The notes below the pieces were generated by a model that saw nothing but the letters and a program-made list of their open reading frames with translations, had not been told where the DNA came from and did not search any database. Positions 46,482 through 56,740 of a DNA stretch of 64,000 nt are shown here, piece by piece. The DNA comes from CADEED01 sp035701825 (GTDB taxonomy: Bacteria; Pseudomonadota; Gammaproteobacteria; Steroidobacterales; Steroidobacteraceae). Each line of letters opens with the position of its first letter. Position 1 is the first letter of the stretch. Made by a program: the position numbers and the translations under genes. The stretch spans positions 1 through 64,000 of the forward strand of contig DASSRK010000140.1 of NCBI GenBank assembly GCA_035701825.1, given 5' to 3'.

Positions 46482-48197
46482 TCAGTCTTCCACCCAGGTG
46501 AAGGTGAGTCGCGTCCCGCCCGGCAGATGATCGATGGGAACGCGGGACACGTACTCCATGCCGTTGCTGTTGTTGTTGCCGATGCGCTTGCGGAATTCCA
46601 TGAAGCCGCCCGGCAGCTGGTAGGTGTAGAGACCGTTCCTCGCCGTCGTCACGGTGCCGCTGGTCCAGATCGTCCACTGGCCGCCCACGCCGTTCCAGCC
46701 CTCTTCGAGGATGATGTCCTTGCGTGCGCTGATGCCGGGCGCGGCTACCAGCACGACCTCGATCTGGTCGGAAGGCACGGCGCCGTGCTCGACCTTCACC
46801 CTGAGCCGGTCATCCACGTTGCTGGTGTAGAACTCGCCGTCCGATGAGAACGAGGCGTCGAGACCCGCCTGGTCGTAGGTGAACATGCCGAGATCCTTCT
46901 CGATGCCGTCGATCGGCGAGAACACCATCGAATTGAAACTGAGATTCGCACCCCACAGGATGCCGGCGAAATTTCCAGCGTCGTACCCGGTGTAGTACTC
47001 GAACACCGGGGCGCCGCTGTCTCCCGGCTGGGCGATGGTCGCGACCAGCGACTGGCACAGCATCGTCATGTTGGTCGGGTTCACCGTGCCCGATGCGTCC
47101 ACTTCGACGACGTTGACGTCCACGCAGGTGTTGGTGATGGGGCCGCGCGTCCAGCCGCTGCGCATGCCGATCTTGTCGACCTCCATGCCCGTGAACATGC
47201 CCGCCGTCGCGTAAGCGATGCGGATGTCGTCGGTGGGCCGGTCGAGAGTCAGGAAACAGGGGAACGGTGTCTGGTTGCACAGGTTGGTCGGGCGCGAGAT
47301 TCGGCCGCGAATACCCGCGTTGGCCACGCCGTAGTGCGCGTAGACGGCGTCGCTGAAACGGCAGAATCGTCCGGCGGGACATTCCGGGTGCTTCGTGTTG
47401 TCGAAGAGCCCGAGATCGAGCGACTCACCGGCGATGAAATCCGCCGATGACGGGCCCTGGAAAAAGTCCGTCGCCCAGTTCTGGCCCTGCGGCCCCTGCG
47501 TGCAATGCGAAGCCGTGAGGATTCCTTCGTTGTGCATGGCCCATGAATACACGGGCAGACCCAGCGTGCAGGAATTGCCCACCGTGCGGATCTGCTGGCC
47601 GCCCATGGTGGGCCGGAACTTGTCGGTGAGGGCCGCCGCGGTGAGCCGATACTCCGGGGTCTGCACGATGCGCACCCAACGCATGTTGATGCCGCGCTCC
47701 TTGATGAAGCTCGCGATCCCGGGATTCACTTCCTTGTCGACCGCGCCGACGACGATGCAGCCGCAGCTTTCGTCGAGGTCGAGGAACACCACGCCCTTGA
47801 TCGCGAGCACGTCGCGCATCGCGATGCGCGCCTTTTGCAACTCCTCCGGCGTCGCCGCCGCTTCGACGAATTCGAAATTGGGCAGCCTCGCTTCCTTGCC
47901 GGAAGTCTCGAACCAGGCTTGGCGCGCGATGTTGGCGGCTTCGTCCCGATTCGCGCCTTGGGAAAGCGTGAGGAACACCGTGCCTTCCCGGCCCTTTGCC
48001 AGGCCTACGTATTCCTTGATGGAGGCGCGCAGCGCCGCGTCCGTGGCGGCCAGCGCGGATACCGCGCGCTGCGTCGCCTCGGGCGGCGATTCCTTCGCTG
48101 CCAGTGCCGGCACGGCCACGCATGCCATCGCGATGGCAGCGGCGATTGCGCTCCGGCTGGTATTCGGGCTCGGGGAGATTGATTTGCACGTGGCCAT
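46482..48197 (-). CDS. Secreted trypsin-like (S1) serine protease with pro-domain
   Basis: A 571-residue protein from MATCKS at 48197. A signal peptide ends near ALAAK. Residues about 40-195 look like a pro-domain, as in alpha-lytic/streptogrisin proteases. The catalytic triad is His231 in TASHC, Asp261 in LDLGLF and Ser394 in QPGDSGAPVF. A C-terminal beta domain (about 450-571) is probably for carbohydrate or surface binding. Six Cys in the catalytic part suggest disulfides. It would act outside the cell. Followed (in transcription it follows) the 48290 gene by 92 bases. Confidence 0.87.
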   Translation of the reverse strand: MATCKSISPSPNTSRSAIAAAIAMACVAVPALAAKESPPEATQRAVSALAATDAALRASIKEYVGLAKGREGTVFLTLSQGANRDEAANIARQAWFETSGKEARLPNFEFVEAAATPEELQKARIAMRDVLAIKGVVFLDLDESCGCIVVGAVDKEVNPGIASFIKERGINMRWVRIVQTPEYRLTAAALTDKFRPTMGGQQIRTVGNSCTLGLPVYSWAMHNEGILTASHCTQGPQGQNWATDFFQGPSSADFIAGESLDLGLFDNTKHPECPAGRFCRFSDAVYAHYGVANAGIRGRISRPTNLCNQTPFPCFLTLDRPTDDIRIAYATAGMFTGMEVDKIGMRSGWTRGPITNTCVDVNVVEVDASGTVNPTNMTMLCQSLVATIAQPGDSGAPVFEYYTGYDAGNFAGILWGANLSFNSMVFSPIDGIEKDLGMFTYDQAGLDASFSSDGEFYTSNVDDRLRVKVEHGAVPSDQIEVVLVAAPGISARKDIILEEGWNGVGGQWTIWTSGTVTTARNGLYTYQLPGGFMEFRKRIGNNNSNGMEYVSRVPIDHLPGGTRLTFTWVED

Positions 48198-48289
48198 GAC
48201 GCTCGCCTCTTCTCGTGGGTTGCACAGTGAAGAGCGGAATCGCGGACACCGGCGGATCACGCCGCCGCAGGCCGGGCCTGGTGAGCCGT

Positions 48290-49117
48290 CTATTTCAGGT
48301 GCTTGGTCACTTCGGCCTGGCCCGCCGGGAACGAGAAGATCCCACCGATCGAGCGGAACACTTTGCGGGCTTCGTCGCTGGGCAGGACCATTCCGTAGAG
48401 CTGGAACTTGATTCGCGGTGACATGTACGGCGCCGTGAAATTCGCCTTCTCCGTGCCCTTCAGATTCCCGGCGGCATCGTCGAGGTAGAGCTGCAGCGCT
48501 TCGCGCAATGCCGCCCTGACCTGCACTTCGAGCGCCTGCGCCCGCTCGGGGGCCAAACCGGTCGTGAGTTCGCCGAGCGGCCACTCGCCGGGGAGCTGGG
48601 CAAGATACTTCCCGGTCCATGGCTTGGAGCTGTCGCTGACGTCGATTCCTGCGGCAATCCACACCTTCTCGTTGCCCTGGCTCACGATGTTCACGTGAGG
48701 CTTCATGGTGAACGTCGTCGCGCTGGTCTCGCTGGCGCGCGCTATCGCGGCCTCTTCGAAAAGACTCGCGAGCAACGCAACCGGATCGAGCGCGACCTTG
48801 CCGAACAGCGCTTGCGACTCGCTCTCGGTTCGCTTCTTGATGGCCGCCATGTTGGCCGCCACGCCGAGCGGCCCAAACAACACGCCCACGCCCGCGCCGC
48901 CGCCGCCGAATTGCTGCTCGTACAGGATCGAGTTCGAGGCGTTCACGGGGCGGATCATGTGCGACAGCGCCGCTTCATGTTCCGAATAGGTCGCGATGAG
49001 GAATTCAGTGTTGTCTGCCAGCGGGGGCGTGCTGGGCAACGGCGGCTGCTTTGCCAGGAGCGGTGCGCTGGTGCAGGCGCAGACGAGGAGCGCGATTACG
49101 AAGGTGCGGAACGCCAC
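48290..49117 (-). CDS. Exported protein of unknown function upstream of the protease
   Basis: A 275-residue protein starting at a GTG at 49117 that is preceded by GAGAGG. The N-terminus is hydrophobic (FRTFVIALLVCACTSAPLLA), a signal peptide with a possible lipobox at CAC. The rest is mixed alpha/beta with a glycine-rich FGGGGAGVGVLFG patch and no recognised motif. It lies 92 bases upstream of the protease gene on the same strand; a shared transcript is likely, and a role as inhibitor or chaperone is one idea only. Confidence 0.66.
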   Translation of the reverse strand: MAFRTFVIALLVCACTSAPLLAKQPPLPSTPPLADNTEFLIATYSEHEAALSHMIRPVNASNSILYEQQFGGGGAGVGVLFGPLGVAANMAAIKKRTESESQALFGKVALDPVALLASLFEEAAIARASETSATTFTMKPHVNIVSQGNEKVWIAAGIDVSDSSKPWTGKYLAQLPGEWPLGELTTGLAPERAQALEVQVRAALREALQLYLDDAAGNLKGTEKANFTAPYMSPRIKFQLYGMVLPSDEARKVFRSIGGIFSFPAGQAEVTKHLK

Positions 49118-49260
49118 GATGACCTCTCGGGTTTGGATGCGACCGATTCTTGGATCGGTTTGCGCGGACGGGAGTGTAGCGTGCGTTACCTGGACTTGCT
49201 GCGCGGATGCTCGCGAATTCCCCTCATGACCCAAACCGTCGGGCCGCAGCGCGCTTCGAG

Positions 49261-51294
49261 TCAGATCGAGTAGTCGGCGTTGCCTTCGACCACGACCTGC
49301 GCGAGCCGCGGTTGCTCGCCCGCCTTCCAGCGGTTCACCCGATGCCGCACGCGATAGCGCAGCGGCCCGCCATCGGCCGATTCGCTGCGTTCGAACGGCA
49401 CCGGGACGCAGACGAATTCCGTCTCGAGCCAGTCGGCCGTGACGGTCACCAGCCCGTACCCGTGCCCGCCCAGGTCCACGAATTTCAGGTGCGGCGCCAC
49501 CGCCGGGTTGCGCAGCTTGCGCGCCTCGGCCGCGCTCGTCTTCGACAGCGCCAGCGCGGCACGCACGCCGTGCAGCATGGTGTAGTTGAGCGACGGGATT
49601 TCGTGGCGCTCGCCGGCGTAATACAGCGCGCGCAGCGCGTGGTCCGGCTTCACGATGCGATCGGCGAGCTCGACGAGCCCCTGCGCCGAGATCGATCCCG
49701 TGACGAACTCGACCCCCACCGGGTGGTAATCGCGCGGCGGCAGATCCGCGGAAGTGAGTCCGGCCCAGAACGAGTGCTTGTCCCCGGCGAGCACCGCGAG
49801 GCCGGTGACGCCCTGCTTGCGCAATACGTCGTAGATCAACGCGTGCTCGGAGTAGTAGCCCCCGTTCGCCAAGCCGAATCCGGTGCCCGGCCATCTGGGT
49901 CCCATGCCTTCGGGCAGGTTGGCGAGATCCGTGCGCCACGCCATCGTGCCGAACGAATGTCCCCAGACTTTCCACGGCGCCTGGCTCGCGGTGAGCTGCT
50001 CGATGAGCCACGCGCGCTGCTTCGGCCCCAGGTAGCTCTGCATCGGCTGGTCGACGCCGGGGTTGGGAATATCCTTTCCGTCAAAGTGCAGCGTGGCCGG
50101 CGGCTTGCCGCCGTTCGCGGCGCGGCCGTCATCGATGATGCGCGCGGTGTCCTCGTCGATGAACATCGGGAACGCGTCCGGCGCCACCGCGGAGCCATCC
50201 GCGTCGGCGATCTTGTACGACCGGTTGTCGGTGAGGATCAGCTCGGCGTTGCGCCCGTAGCGGAACGACCGGTAGATAGTCAGGCTCTCGACCGCCGCCG
50301 CGTTGTCGGCGCCGAGGCCGAAGCCGTTCTCGTCGAAGCCGGTGATCGGGGTGTCCTTGACCGCGGGGGCCTGGAAGCGGTCCTTGTCGGCGCCGGGCCG
50401 CCTGACGCGCGCCGGCTGGAATTCCCACCACGCCTGGTTGGCAGCCACCTTCTTGGTCTGCGCCGGCCGCAGCTCGCCGCCGAACACCTGGATGCCCTGG
50501 TAACCCTGCCACGAGAACTCGTGGTTGTCCCACACGGCGACGAACGGCCAGCGGGCGCGCGCATCCTGCAGGTCGGGATCGGTGAGGTAGGCGCGGTAGA
50601 TAGTCCGGTAGTCCGCGAGCGTCACGGGGATGTGGTACTTGCCGACCCGGTCGCCGTCCGGGTACCGCAGCAGCGGGCGGATGCGGCGGCCGCGGTACGT
50701 GCCGTCCGCGAAGTCGTCCGGGTAGTTCAATACCTCGTAGATGAAGTCCCCGAGATGCAGCACGAAGCCGAGCTGCTCGGCGCGCGGGCGGCGCTCGTCC
50801 TCGTGGATCATGCGACGGTAGGCGTTCGCGGCGCCGATGCTCATGTCCTGGCAGCTCACGAAGGTGAAGCGGACCGGGCGCGAATCCGTGTCCTTCGGCG
50901 CGGTGAGCGTGCGGCCGACGCGGCTGCCGTTGCCGTCGGCGTCGGTGAAGCGGTACCAGTATTCGCCATCCGGCCTGAGGCCGGCCGCCATGAAGCGGCA
51001 GGTCCAGTCGGTGTCGGCCGTGACCTCGGCCTGGCCGCGCACCACGACGTGGCGGAACTCCGGGTCCTTCGCCAGCTCCACGCTGAGTAGATAGGCCGCG
51101 CGGGAGTCCCCCGCGGCGGGCTGGCGGCGCGTCCACAGCAGGACACTGTCGGGCGCGGGGTCGCCCGAGGCGACGCCCTGGGGGTAGAGGTCACGGCGCT
51201 CGCGCCATGCGGGCGGCGCCGCGCTGCCTTTTCCGAACGCGAGCACGGCGCCTGCGGCGGCCGCGGCCTGGGCGAACTTCCGGCGGGTCAGCAT
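49261..51294 (-). CDS. phoD: Tat-exported alkaline phosphatase of the PhoD family
   Basis: A 677-residue protein with a twin-arginine signal (LTRRKFAQAAAAAG). PhoD blocks are present: VASGDPAPDSVLLW with the N-terminal Ig-like domain, TFVSCQD, LHLGDFIYE, VWDNHEFSWQGYQG and LAGDKHSFWAG. These supply the Fe/Ca-binding residues known for PhoD phosphodiesterase/phosphomonoesterases. It releases phosphate from organic esters outside the cytoplasm. No Pho box was identified upstream by eye. Confidence 0.92.
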   Translation of the reverse strand: MLTRRKFAQAAAAAGAVLAFGKGSAAPPAWRERRDLYPQGVASGDPAPDSVLLWTRRQPAAGDSRAAYLLSVELAKDPEFRHVVVRGQAEVTADTDWTCRFMAAGLRPDGEYWYRFTDADGNGSRVGRTLTAPKDTDSRPVRFTFVSCQDMSIGAANAYRRMIHEDERRPRAEQLGFVLHLGDFIYEVLNYPDDFADGTYRGRRIRPLLRYPDGDRVGKYHIPVTLADYRTIYRAYLTDPDLQDARARWPFVAVWDNHEFSWQGYQGIQVFGGELRPAQTKKVAANQAWWEFQPARVRRPGADKDRFQAPAVKDTPITGFDENGFGLGADNAAAVESLTIYRSFRYGRNAELILTDNRSYKIADADGSAVAPDAFPMFIDEDTARIIDDGRAANGGKPPATLHFDGKDIPNPGVDQPMQSYLGPKQRAWLIEQLTASQAPWKVWGHSFGTMAWRTDLANLPEGMGPRWPGTGFGLANGGYYSEHALIYDVLRKQGVTGLAVLAGDKHSFWAGLTSADLPPRDYHPVGVEFVTGSISAQGLVELADRIVKPDHALRALYYAGERHEIPSLNYTMLHGVRAALALSKTSAAEARKLRNPAVAPHLKFVDLGGHGYGLVTVTADWLETEFVCVPVPFERSESADGGPLRYRVRHRVNRWKAGEQPRLAQVVVEGNADYSI

Positions 51295-51421
51295 GGCGGC
51301 ATGATGCGCCCGATGGCGGCTTGCCGCGAAGCGGCTCGTCGCACGGCTGGGCGCAGTGACGCCGTCTACCGGGTGGGTGCGCGCAACAACCCGAGTGCGC
51401 GCGCCCGGAACGCCATTCGTG

Positions 51422-52321
51422 TCAGCCGGGACGGCCCGTGGCCCGGCCGATCACCTGGGCCGCGAATCCCTCCGCACCGCGCTGCGCGAACGGAAAGAAC
51501 AGGCTGGGCTCGATCAGTTCGAGCTCCAGCACCACCGGATCGCCCTGCCGGTCCCTGAGCAGATCCACGCGTGCATACAGCGGCATCCCGAACGGGATCG
51601 CGCGCAGCGCGCGTTCGGCCACGCTCAGCTCCGCCGCGTCCGGCACCCTCGGCGTGATCGCCTCCTTCGCGAACAACTCCGTCGTCGGTCCTGCCTTTCT
51701 CGCCAGCAGCGGCCCCTTCCTGATCGCGTGACTGAACTCGCCCTCGAAATAGAGCAGCGCCGTCTCGCCGAACTCATCGACCCTGTCGAGGTACGGCTGC
51801 AGCAGAACACTTCGATTCTCGTTCAACATCCGCAGCGCGTGCCGGGCGGCGTCTGCCTGCTCCTCGCGGCCGAACCGCTGCGCGTCGCGCGAGCCCGCGC
51901 CGACCGCCGGCTTGACGACGAGCTCATGGACACCCGGCTGGCTCAGCAGCTCATCAATGCGTCGCTCGGGGCGCTCGCCCGGCTCGACGAAACCCGTCGG
52001 TACCGCGGGCACCTTCTTCGCCGCGAGTTCGGCCAGGTAGTGCTTGTCGCAATTCCACTTCAATACCTGGAATGAGTTCAGCAGCCGCGTCTGCCGACTC
52101 ACTCCCTCGGCCCAGTCCAGGAATTCCCCGAGCCTTTGCGGGTAGTCCCATGTCGACCGCAGCAGCGCAATGTCAATCCGGCTCCAGTCATGCGGCCGAT
52201 CCCATTCCGCGATGACGACCTCCGCGCCTGCAGCGCGCAGCGCGGACTCCAGGGGCGGCAGGTCCTCGTCGAGATGCCGCGCGGCCACTGCCGTCACCAG
52301 TGCAATCGTTGGCTTGTGCAT
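51422..52321 (-). CDS. ATP-grasp domain ligase-like protein
   Basis: A 299-residue protein with a RimK/glutathione-synthetase-like ATP-grasp. Signs: RSTWDYP early motif typical of the small ATP-grasp group, LVVKPAVGAGSRD (glycine-rich ATP loop), LLQPYLD, and ARVDLL...LELELIEPSLFF with metal-binding Glu residues. This group includes enzymes joining amino acids or building cycloserine-like compounds. No partner gene is obvious nearby, so the substrates are unknown. Confidence 0.85.
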   Translation of the reverse strand: MHKPTIALVTAVAARHLDEDLPPLESALRAAGAEVVIAEWDRPHDWSRIDIALLRSTWDYPQRLGEFLDWAEGVSRQTRLLNSFQVLKWNCDKHYLAELAAKKVPAVPTGFVEPGERPERRIDELLSQPGVHELVVKPAVGAGSRDAQRFGREEQADAARHALRMLNENRSVLLQPYLDRVDEFGETALLYFEGEFSHAIRKGPLLARKAGPTTELFAKEAITPRVPDAAELSVAERALRAIPFGMPLYARVDLLRDRQGDPVVLELELIEPSLFFPFAQRGAEGFAAQVIGRATGRPG

Positions 52322-52446
52322 TCACGCCGATGTTCGCATTTTTCGGCGCGGCTGCCGCGACAAGGCGCTACCCTGGCGAGCGAATCTAGCTAATATGGAC
52401 TCGCCGCCCGCCGAGCGGTCCATAGAACAAGAACAAGGGAGATCGC

Positions 52447-55400
52447 ATGCCGCAAGGTCTGGACGCCGCCGGTCGCGCACGAGGCGCGCGCCTGTGGATG
52501 GTTTCCTGGCTGATCCTCGCCGCCACGCAAGCCGCGGCTGCCACCGAGTCTCCCGCCGACGCCGCGCATTTCTCGTTGACACCGCAGGCGCTGCACGCGG
52601 CCGCTTCCGCCGCGCAACCGGCCGAAGGCGCCGCGGTGAGCGTGGTCGAGATGCAGGAGACCTTTTCCTTCGACGCCGACGGCAGCAACGTCTATACCCA
52701 GTACCTCGTCTACAAGGTGCTGAGCCCCGGGGCCGCAGACAGCGGGTGGAACGAGCTGCGCATCTCCTGGTCGCCGTGGCGTGAAGACAAGCCGGCGATG
52801 CGCGCGCGCGTGATTGCGCCAGATGGCACTTCGTTCACGCTCGATCCGGCCACCGTCGAGGATTCACCCGAGCATGAATCGGACTCCACGGTCTACAGCG
52901 ACGCGCGGGTACTGCGCGCGCCGTTGCCGGCTTTCAGCCCGGGCGCCGTCGTCGAAACCGAAATCGTGGTGAAGGAGCGACTGCCGTTCAAGGGTGCGGG
53001 CAATGTCGTCAGGACCTACCTGAGACTGACGGAACCTCTTCACCACGTTCGCGTGACGCTCGAGGCGCCGGATTCGATTCCATTGCGCTATCGCCTGGAC
53101 GCCGCACCGGCGGTGAAGACCACCCGTTCGTCCGAATCCGGCCGCCAGCGCTGGGTATTCGATGGCGGCCCGACGCCGGCATACGACGACGACTATGTCG
53201 AGAACGCGCCGAGCGACGTGTACCAGAGCCCGACACTCACCTTTTCCACCGGCGCTTCGTGGCAGGAACTCGCGCAGGCCTACGCGGGCATCGTGGCGGA
53301 ACGACTGGGGAATGCGAACCTCGACGAGCTCGCCGCGCGTATCACCAGGGGCCGCGCCGGCCGTGAAGAGAAGATGGCGGCGATCGTCGAATACCTGAAT
53401 CACGAGATCCGCTATACCGGCATCGAGTTCGATGAATCGAGCATCTTCCCGCACACGCCGGCCGAAACGCTGGCCCGCCGGTACGGAGACTGCAAGGACA
53501 AGTCGCTGTTGCTGGCGGGACTGCTGCGCGCGGTCGGCATACCGGCCAACCTCGCGCTGCTGAACGCCGGCGACGACCTCGACGTCCCCGGTGAACTGCC
53601 GGGCATGGGCCTCTTCAACCACGCCATCGTCCATGTACCCGGCGAAATGCCCGTGTGGATAGATGCGACGGCCGATACCTCGCGGCTGGGCCAGCTCCCC
53701 GACTCCGATCGCGGGCGGCTTGCACTGATCGTCGACGCGGGGACCACGGCGCTCGCGCCGATTCCCGAGGCGCGCTCCGCCGACAACGTCATCGAGGAAA
53801 CCCGCGAGATCAGGCTCGCCGACCACGGGCCGGCCACGGTCATCGAAGTCTCCACGCCCCGTGGCAGCTACGAAGCGAGCTATCGCGACTCCTATGCCGA
53901 CATCAAGGCGAAAGCCACGGCGGAGGACCTGACCAACTACATGAAGTCCGAGTACGCGATCGAGCGGATGGGCAAGATCGACCGCTCCGATCCCAAGGAT
54001 TTTTCGCAGTCTTTCCGCCTCACGCTCGAAGGTACCCAGGCACGGCGCGGTTACACCTCGCTGAGCGACGCCGTGCTCTACATACCGGTCGACGGCCTGT
54101 TCCGCGTGTTGCCATACGATTCGCGCACGCGCGAACCGACCGACGAGGAAAATGCCAAGGCCACCCGCCCGGCGAAGAAGCGCACCCTCGACTACGTGCT
54201 GAATCGGCCGTTCACCGTCAAATGGCACTACCGGATCGTTCCGCCGGCCGGCTTCCAGGCGGCCAATCTACCGGCTAACTCGACACGCGCGCTCGGCCCC
54301 GCGGAGTTCAGCGAGAGCTATTCACTGGATCCCGACGGCGCAGTCCGCGCGGAACTCAGCTTCGACACCCGGAAGCGCCGCTTCACGGCGGAAGAACAGC
54401 GCAAGCTGCGCGCCGAAGTCGCGAGCCTGCTGGATCGCGAGACCGTGTCGATCAAGTTCGATCTGCAGGCCCATGCGCTCTTCACGCAGGGGCAGGCCCG
54501 GCAATCCTTCCAGGCCTACCGGGACCTGGTGGCGCAGCATCCGAAGGACCCGATCCAGCACCTGCGCCGCGCCAAGGCCTTGATCGACGCCGGCATGGGT
54601 GACGCGGCGCGCTCCGAGGCCGCGGCCGCCATCAAGCTCGATCCAAAGCTGTCGCTGGCCCATGAAACGCAGGCCTCCATCCTGCAATACGACCTCATCG
54701 GCCGCTGGCGCGCCGACGGCGCGGATTTCGCCGGCGCCGCCGCCGCGTACCAGAAAGCCATCTCGCTCGATCGCGAGAATCACAACCTGGTGGGCAACTA
54801 CGCGGTGGTGCTCGAATACGATCAGCACGGCGGCCGTTACAGCCGCGCGGCCAACCTGGCGGGCGCCATCGCCGCGTATCGCCAGCTGACAGCCGAGCAG
54901 CGCCAGGAATTGAGGATCGCCTCGAACCTCGCGTATGCGCTCTTCTACGATGGGCAGTTTGCGGCGGCGTTCGAAGCGGCCAACGCACTCGATTCGCCGC
55001 CGCTCGGGCTGCTGATCGCGTGCGATGCGCAGTTGAACGGCATCGCCCATGCCCTGGCTGAGGCGCAGCGCCGCAGCACCGACAGTAATTCCTTCAAGCA
55101 GATCGCCGCCCAGGCCGGCCAGATGCTGATGGCGAAACGCGAGTACGCAAACGCGGCGGCGCTGCTCGAGGCCGGCGCGAATGGATCGAATACCGCGCAG
55201 ACGATGGCGCTGAGCTCGATGCTGCGCGAGGCAAAGCGGCACGAGGATGTCCCCGCGCAAGATGGCCCGGCCGGTTTCATTCGCGCCGCGTTCGTGAACC
55301 TGATCGCAGGCTCCATCACGGTGGACGACTTCGAAGCCCTGGGCGGCCAGAGCTACCGGCGGGAACGCGCCGCGTTGTCCGCCGACCAGCGCCGCGACCG

Positions 55401-56589
55401 GGACGAGCTGGAAAGAATGCTGGCCGTCATCCGCCGCGCCGGCACCTCGCGCGACGTGATCGCCGACATCGCCCAGCAAAGCCTGCAGATCAAGACGACC
55501 GGCGATGACGCCACCGGGTATCGCATCTCGATCCAGATGCCGCCCGCGCCCGCTCAAACTACGATCCTGGTGAAGGAGAACGGCAACTATCGCCTGCTCG
55601 CGAACTCCGACTGGCTCCTGCCGGTCGCGACCGAGGCCGTGGACCGCGCCAGCCGTGGCGACCTTGCGAGCGCGGGCGTGTTGCTCGGTTGGGTGCGCGA
55701 CTCGGCGTCGAACCGCCAGGATGCGGATGATCCCTATGCCGTGGATCCGTTCACGCGCTTCTGGTCCCTGGGCCAGCGGCAAGGCGACGAAAAGGCGATC
55801 CGCCTCGCGGCCGCGGCGCTGTGGGTGGGCGGACCCGGCGCCGCCCGGCGCGGCATCGAGGTGCTCGAGAATGCCAAGGCCGGCGCCGACGAGGCGCAGC
55901 TTGCGGCGATCGACCTGGCGCTGCTCGACGGGTACGACGAGATCCACGACCACGAGCACGCGCTCGCCGCTGCGCAGGCGCTCGCCCGGCGCTCGCCGAC
56001 CTCGCGTCGTGCGTTCCTCGCGCAGGAGAAGCACCTGCGCGCGCTGCAGCGCTTCAAGGAAGCGGACTCGCTCGCGGAGGAGCGGCTGAAACTGCTGCCG
56101 GACGACATCGACGCACTTCGCGCCCAGGTGACCAGCGCTTTCGCGAGCCGTGATTACGCCACCGCCTATGCCCGCGCGCTCAAGGTCATCGCCGATCCCC
56201 GCTCGATGGCCAACGACATGAACCAGGCCGCCTGGATCAGCCTGTACTTCGAACGCGAAGGCGGGCCGGACGTGGAGAATGCGCAGCGTGCCGCCCAGTC
56301 GCGCGAGACCGCGACGCAGGCGCTGCATACCCTGGGTTGCGCGTATGCCGACATCGGCAAGACCCGCGAGGCTCGCGAGGTGCTGCTGCAATCGATGGCA
56401 ACCCGAAACATGGTCGAGCCGAGCGGTGACTTCTGGTACGCCTTCGGGCGCATCGCCGAGCAATACGGAGAGCGCGAGGTCGCGCTGGCCAATTACGCCA
56501 AGGTCAAGCCGCCGGAAGACGAGACGCTGTCCTACCAGTCCAGCTACGAGCTCGCGCAGCGGCGCATCAAGGCCCTGGCACGCAAATAG
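52447..56589 (+). CDS. Large DUF3857/transglutaminase/TPR exported protein
   Basis: A 1380-residue protein with a signal-peptide-like N-terminus (WMVSWLILAATQAAAA). A DUF3857 domain (about 60-250) leads to a transglutaminase-like domain with a complete triad: Cys349 in YGDCKDK, His392 in LFNHAI, Asp406 in WIDATAD. From about 690 to the end run many TPR-like helical repeats (LRRAKALIDAGMGDAARSEAAAA pattern). It is the third member of this family in the window, with the operon at 3.0-7 kb holding the others. It is followed by an M13 peptidase gene, again pairing a transglutaminase-fold protein with a metallopeptidase. GC-rich tail is continuous, no frameshift seen. Confidence 0.85.
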   Translation: MPQGLDAAGRARGARLWMVSWLILAATQAAAATESPADAAHFSLTPQALHAAASAAQPAEGAAVSVVEMQETFSFDADGSNVYTQYLVYKVLSPGAADSGWNELRISWSPWREDKPAMRARVIAPDGTSFTLDPATVEDSPEHESDSTVYSDARVLRAPLPAFSPGAVVETEIVVKERLPFKGAGNVVRTYLRLTEPLHHVRVTLEAPDSIPLRYRLDAAPAVKTTRSSESGRQRWVFDGGPTPAYDDDYVENAPSDVYQSPTLTFSTGASWQELAQAYAGIVAERLGNANLDELAARITRGRAGREEKMAAIVEYLNHEIRYTGIEFDESSIFPHTPAETLARRYGDCKDKSLLLAGLLRAVGIPANLALLNAGDDLDVPGELPGMGLFNHAIVHVPGEMPVWIDATADTSRLGQLPDSDRGRLALIVDAGTTALAPIPEARSADNVIEETREIRLADHGPATVIEVSTPRGSYEASYRDSYADIKAKATAEDLTNYMKSEYAIERMGKIDRSDPKDFSQSFRLTLEGTQARRGYTSLSDAVLYIPVDGLFRVLPYDSRTREPTDEENAKATRPAKKRTLDYVLNRPFTVKWHYRIVPPAGFQAANLPANSTRALGPAEFSESYSLDPDGAVRAELSFDTRKRRFTAEEQRKLRAEVASLLDRETVSIKFDLQAHALFTQGQARQSFQAYRDLVAQHPKDPIQHLRRAKALIDAGMGDAARSEAAAAIKLDPKLSLAHETQASILQYDLIGRWRADGADFAGAAAAYQKAISLDRENHNLVGNYAVVLEYDQHGGRYSRAANLAGAIAAYRQLTAEQRQELRIASNLAYALFYDGQFAAAFEAANALDSPPLGLLIACDAQLNGIAHALAEAQRRSTDSNSFKQIAAQAGQMLMAKREYANAAALLEAGANGSNTAQTMALSSMLREAKRHEDVPAQDGPAGFIRAAFVNLIAGSITVDDFEALGGQSYRRERAALSADQRRDRDELERMLAVIRRAGTSRDVIADIAQQSLQIKTTGDDATGYRISIQMPPAPAQTTILVKENGNYRLLANSDWLLPVATEAVDRASRGDLASAGVLLGWVRDSASNRQDADDPYAVDPFTRFWSLGQRQGDEKAIRLAAAALWVGGPGAARRGIEVLENAKAGADEAQLAAIDLALLDGYDEIHDHEHALAAAQALARRSPTSRRAFLAQEKHLRALQRFKEADSLAEERLKLLPDDIDALRAQVTSAFASRDYATAYARALKVIADPRSMANDMNQAAWISLYFEREGGPDVENAQRAAQSRETATQALHTLGCAYADIGKTREAREVLLQSMATRNMVEPSGDFWYAFGRIAEQYGEREVALANYAKVKPPEDETLSYQSSYELAQRRIKALARK

Positions 56590-56740
56590 ACGCTCGGCGG
56601 ATTTTCGGGCCAGGCTGCGCGCGGCGGTTCATCGCACGGTTGGGCGCAACCGGGCCTCGGAACCCGGCCCGGAGCCTTGTGTCCATGACGGAAGCGCTAT
56701 GCTTCCGCCCACTGGAATTTGCCCTTCGAGGAACCCGCCC

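Noticed and set aside
49118..50011. N-terminal extension of the 48290 gene up to 50011
   Set aside because: It overlaps the PhoD gene in another frame; the GTG at 49117 has a Shine-Dalgarno and a signal peptide follows it.
56651..56671. Hairpin CGGGCC...GGCCCG between the TPR/transglutaminase gene and the M13 gene
   Set aside because: Six-base stem with no T-tract; not a credible terminator.
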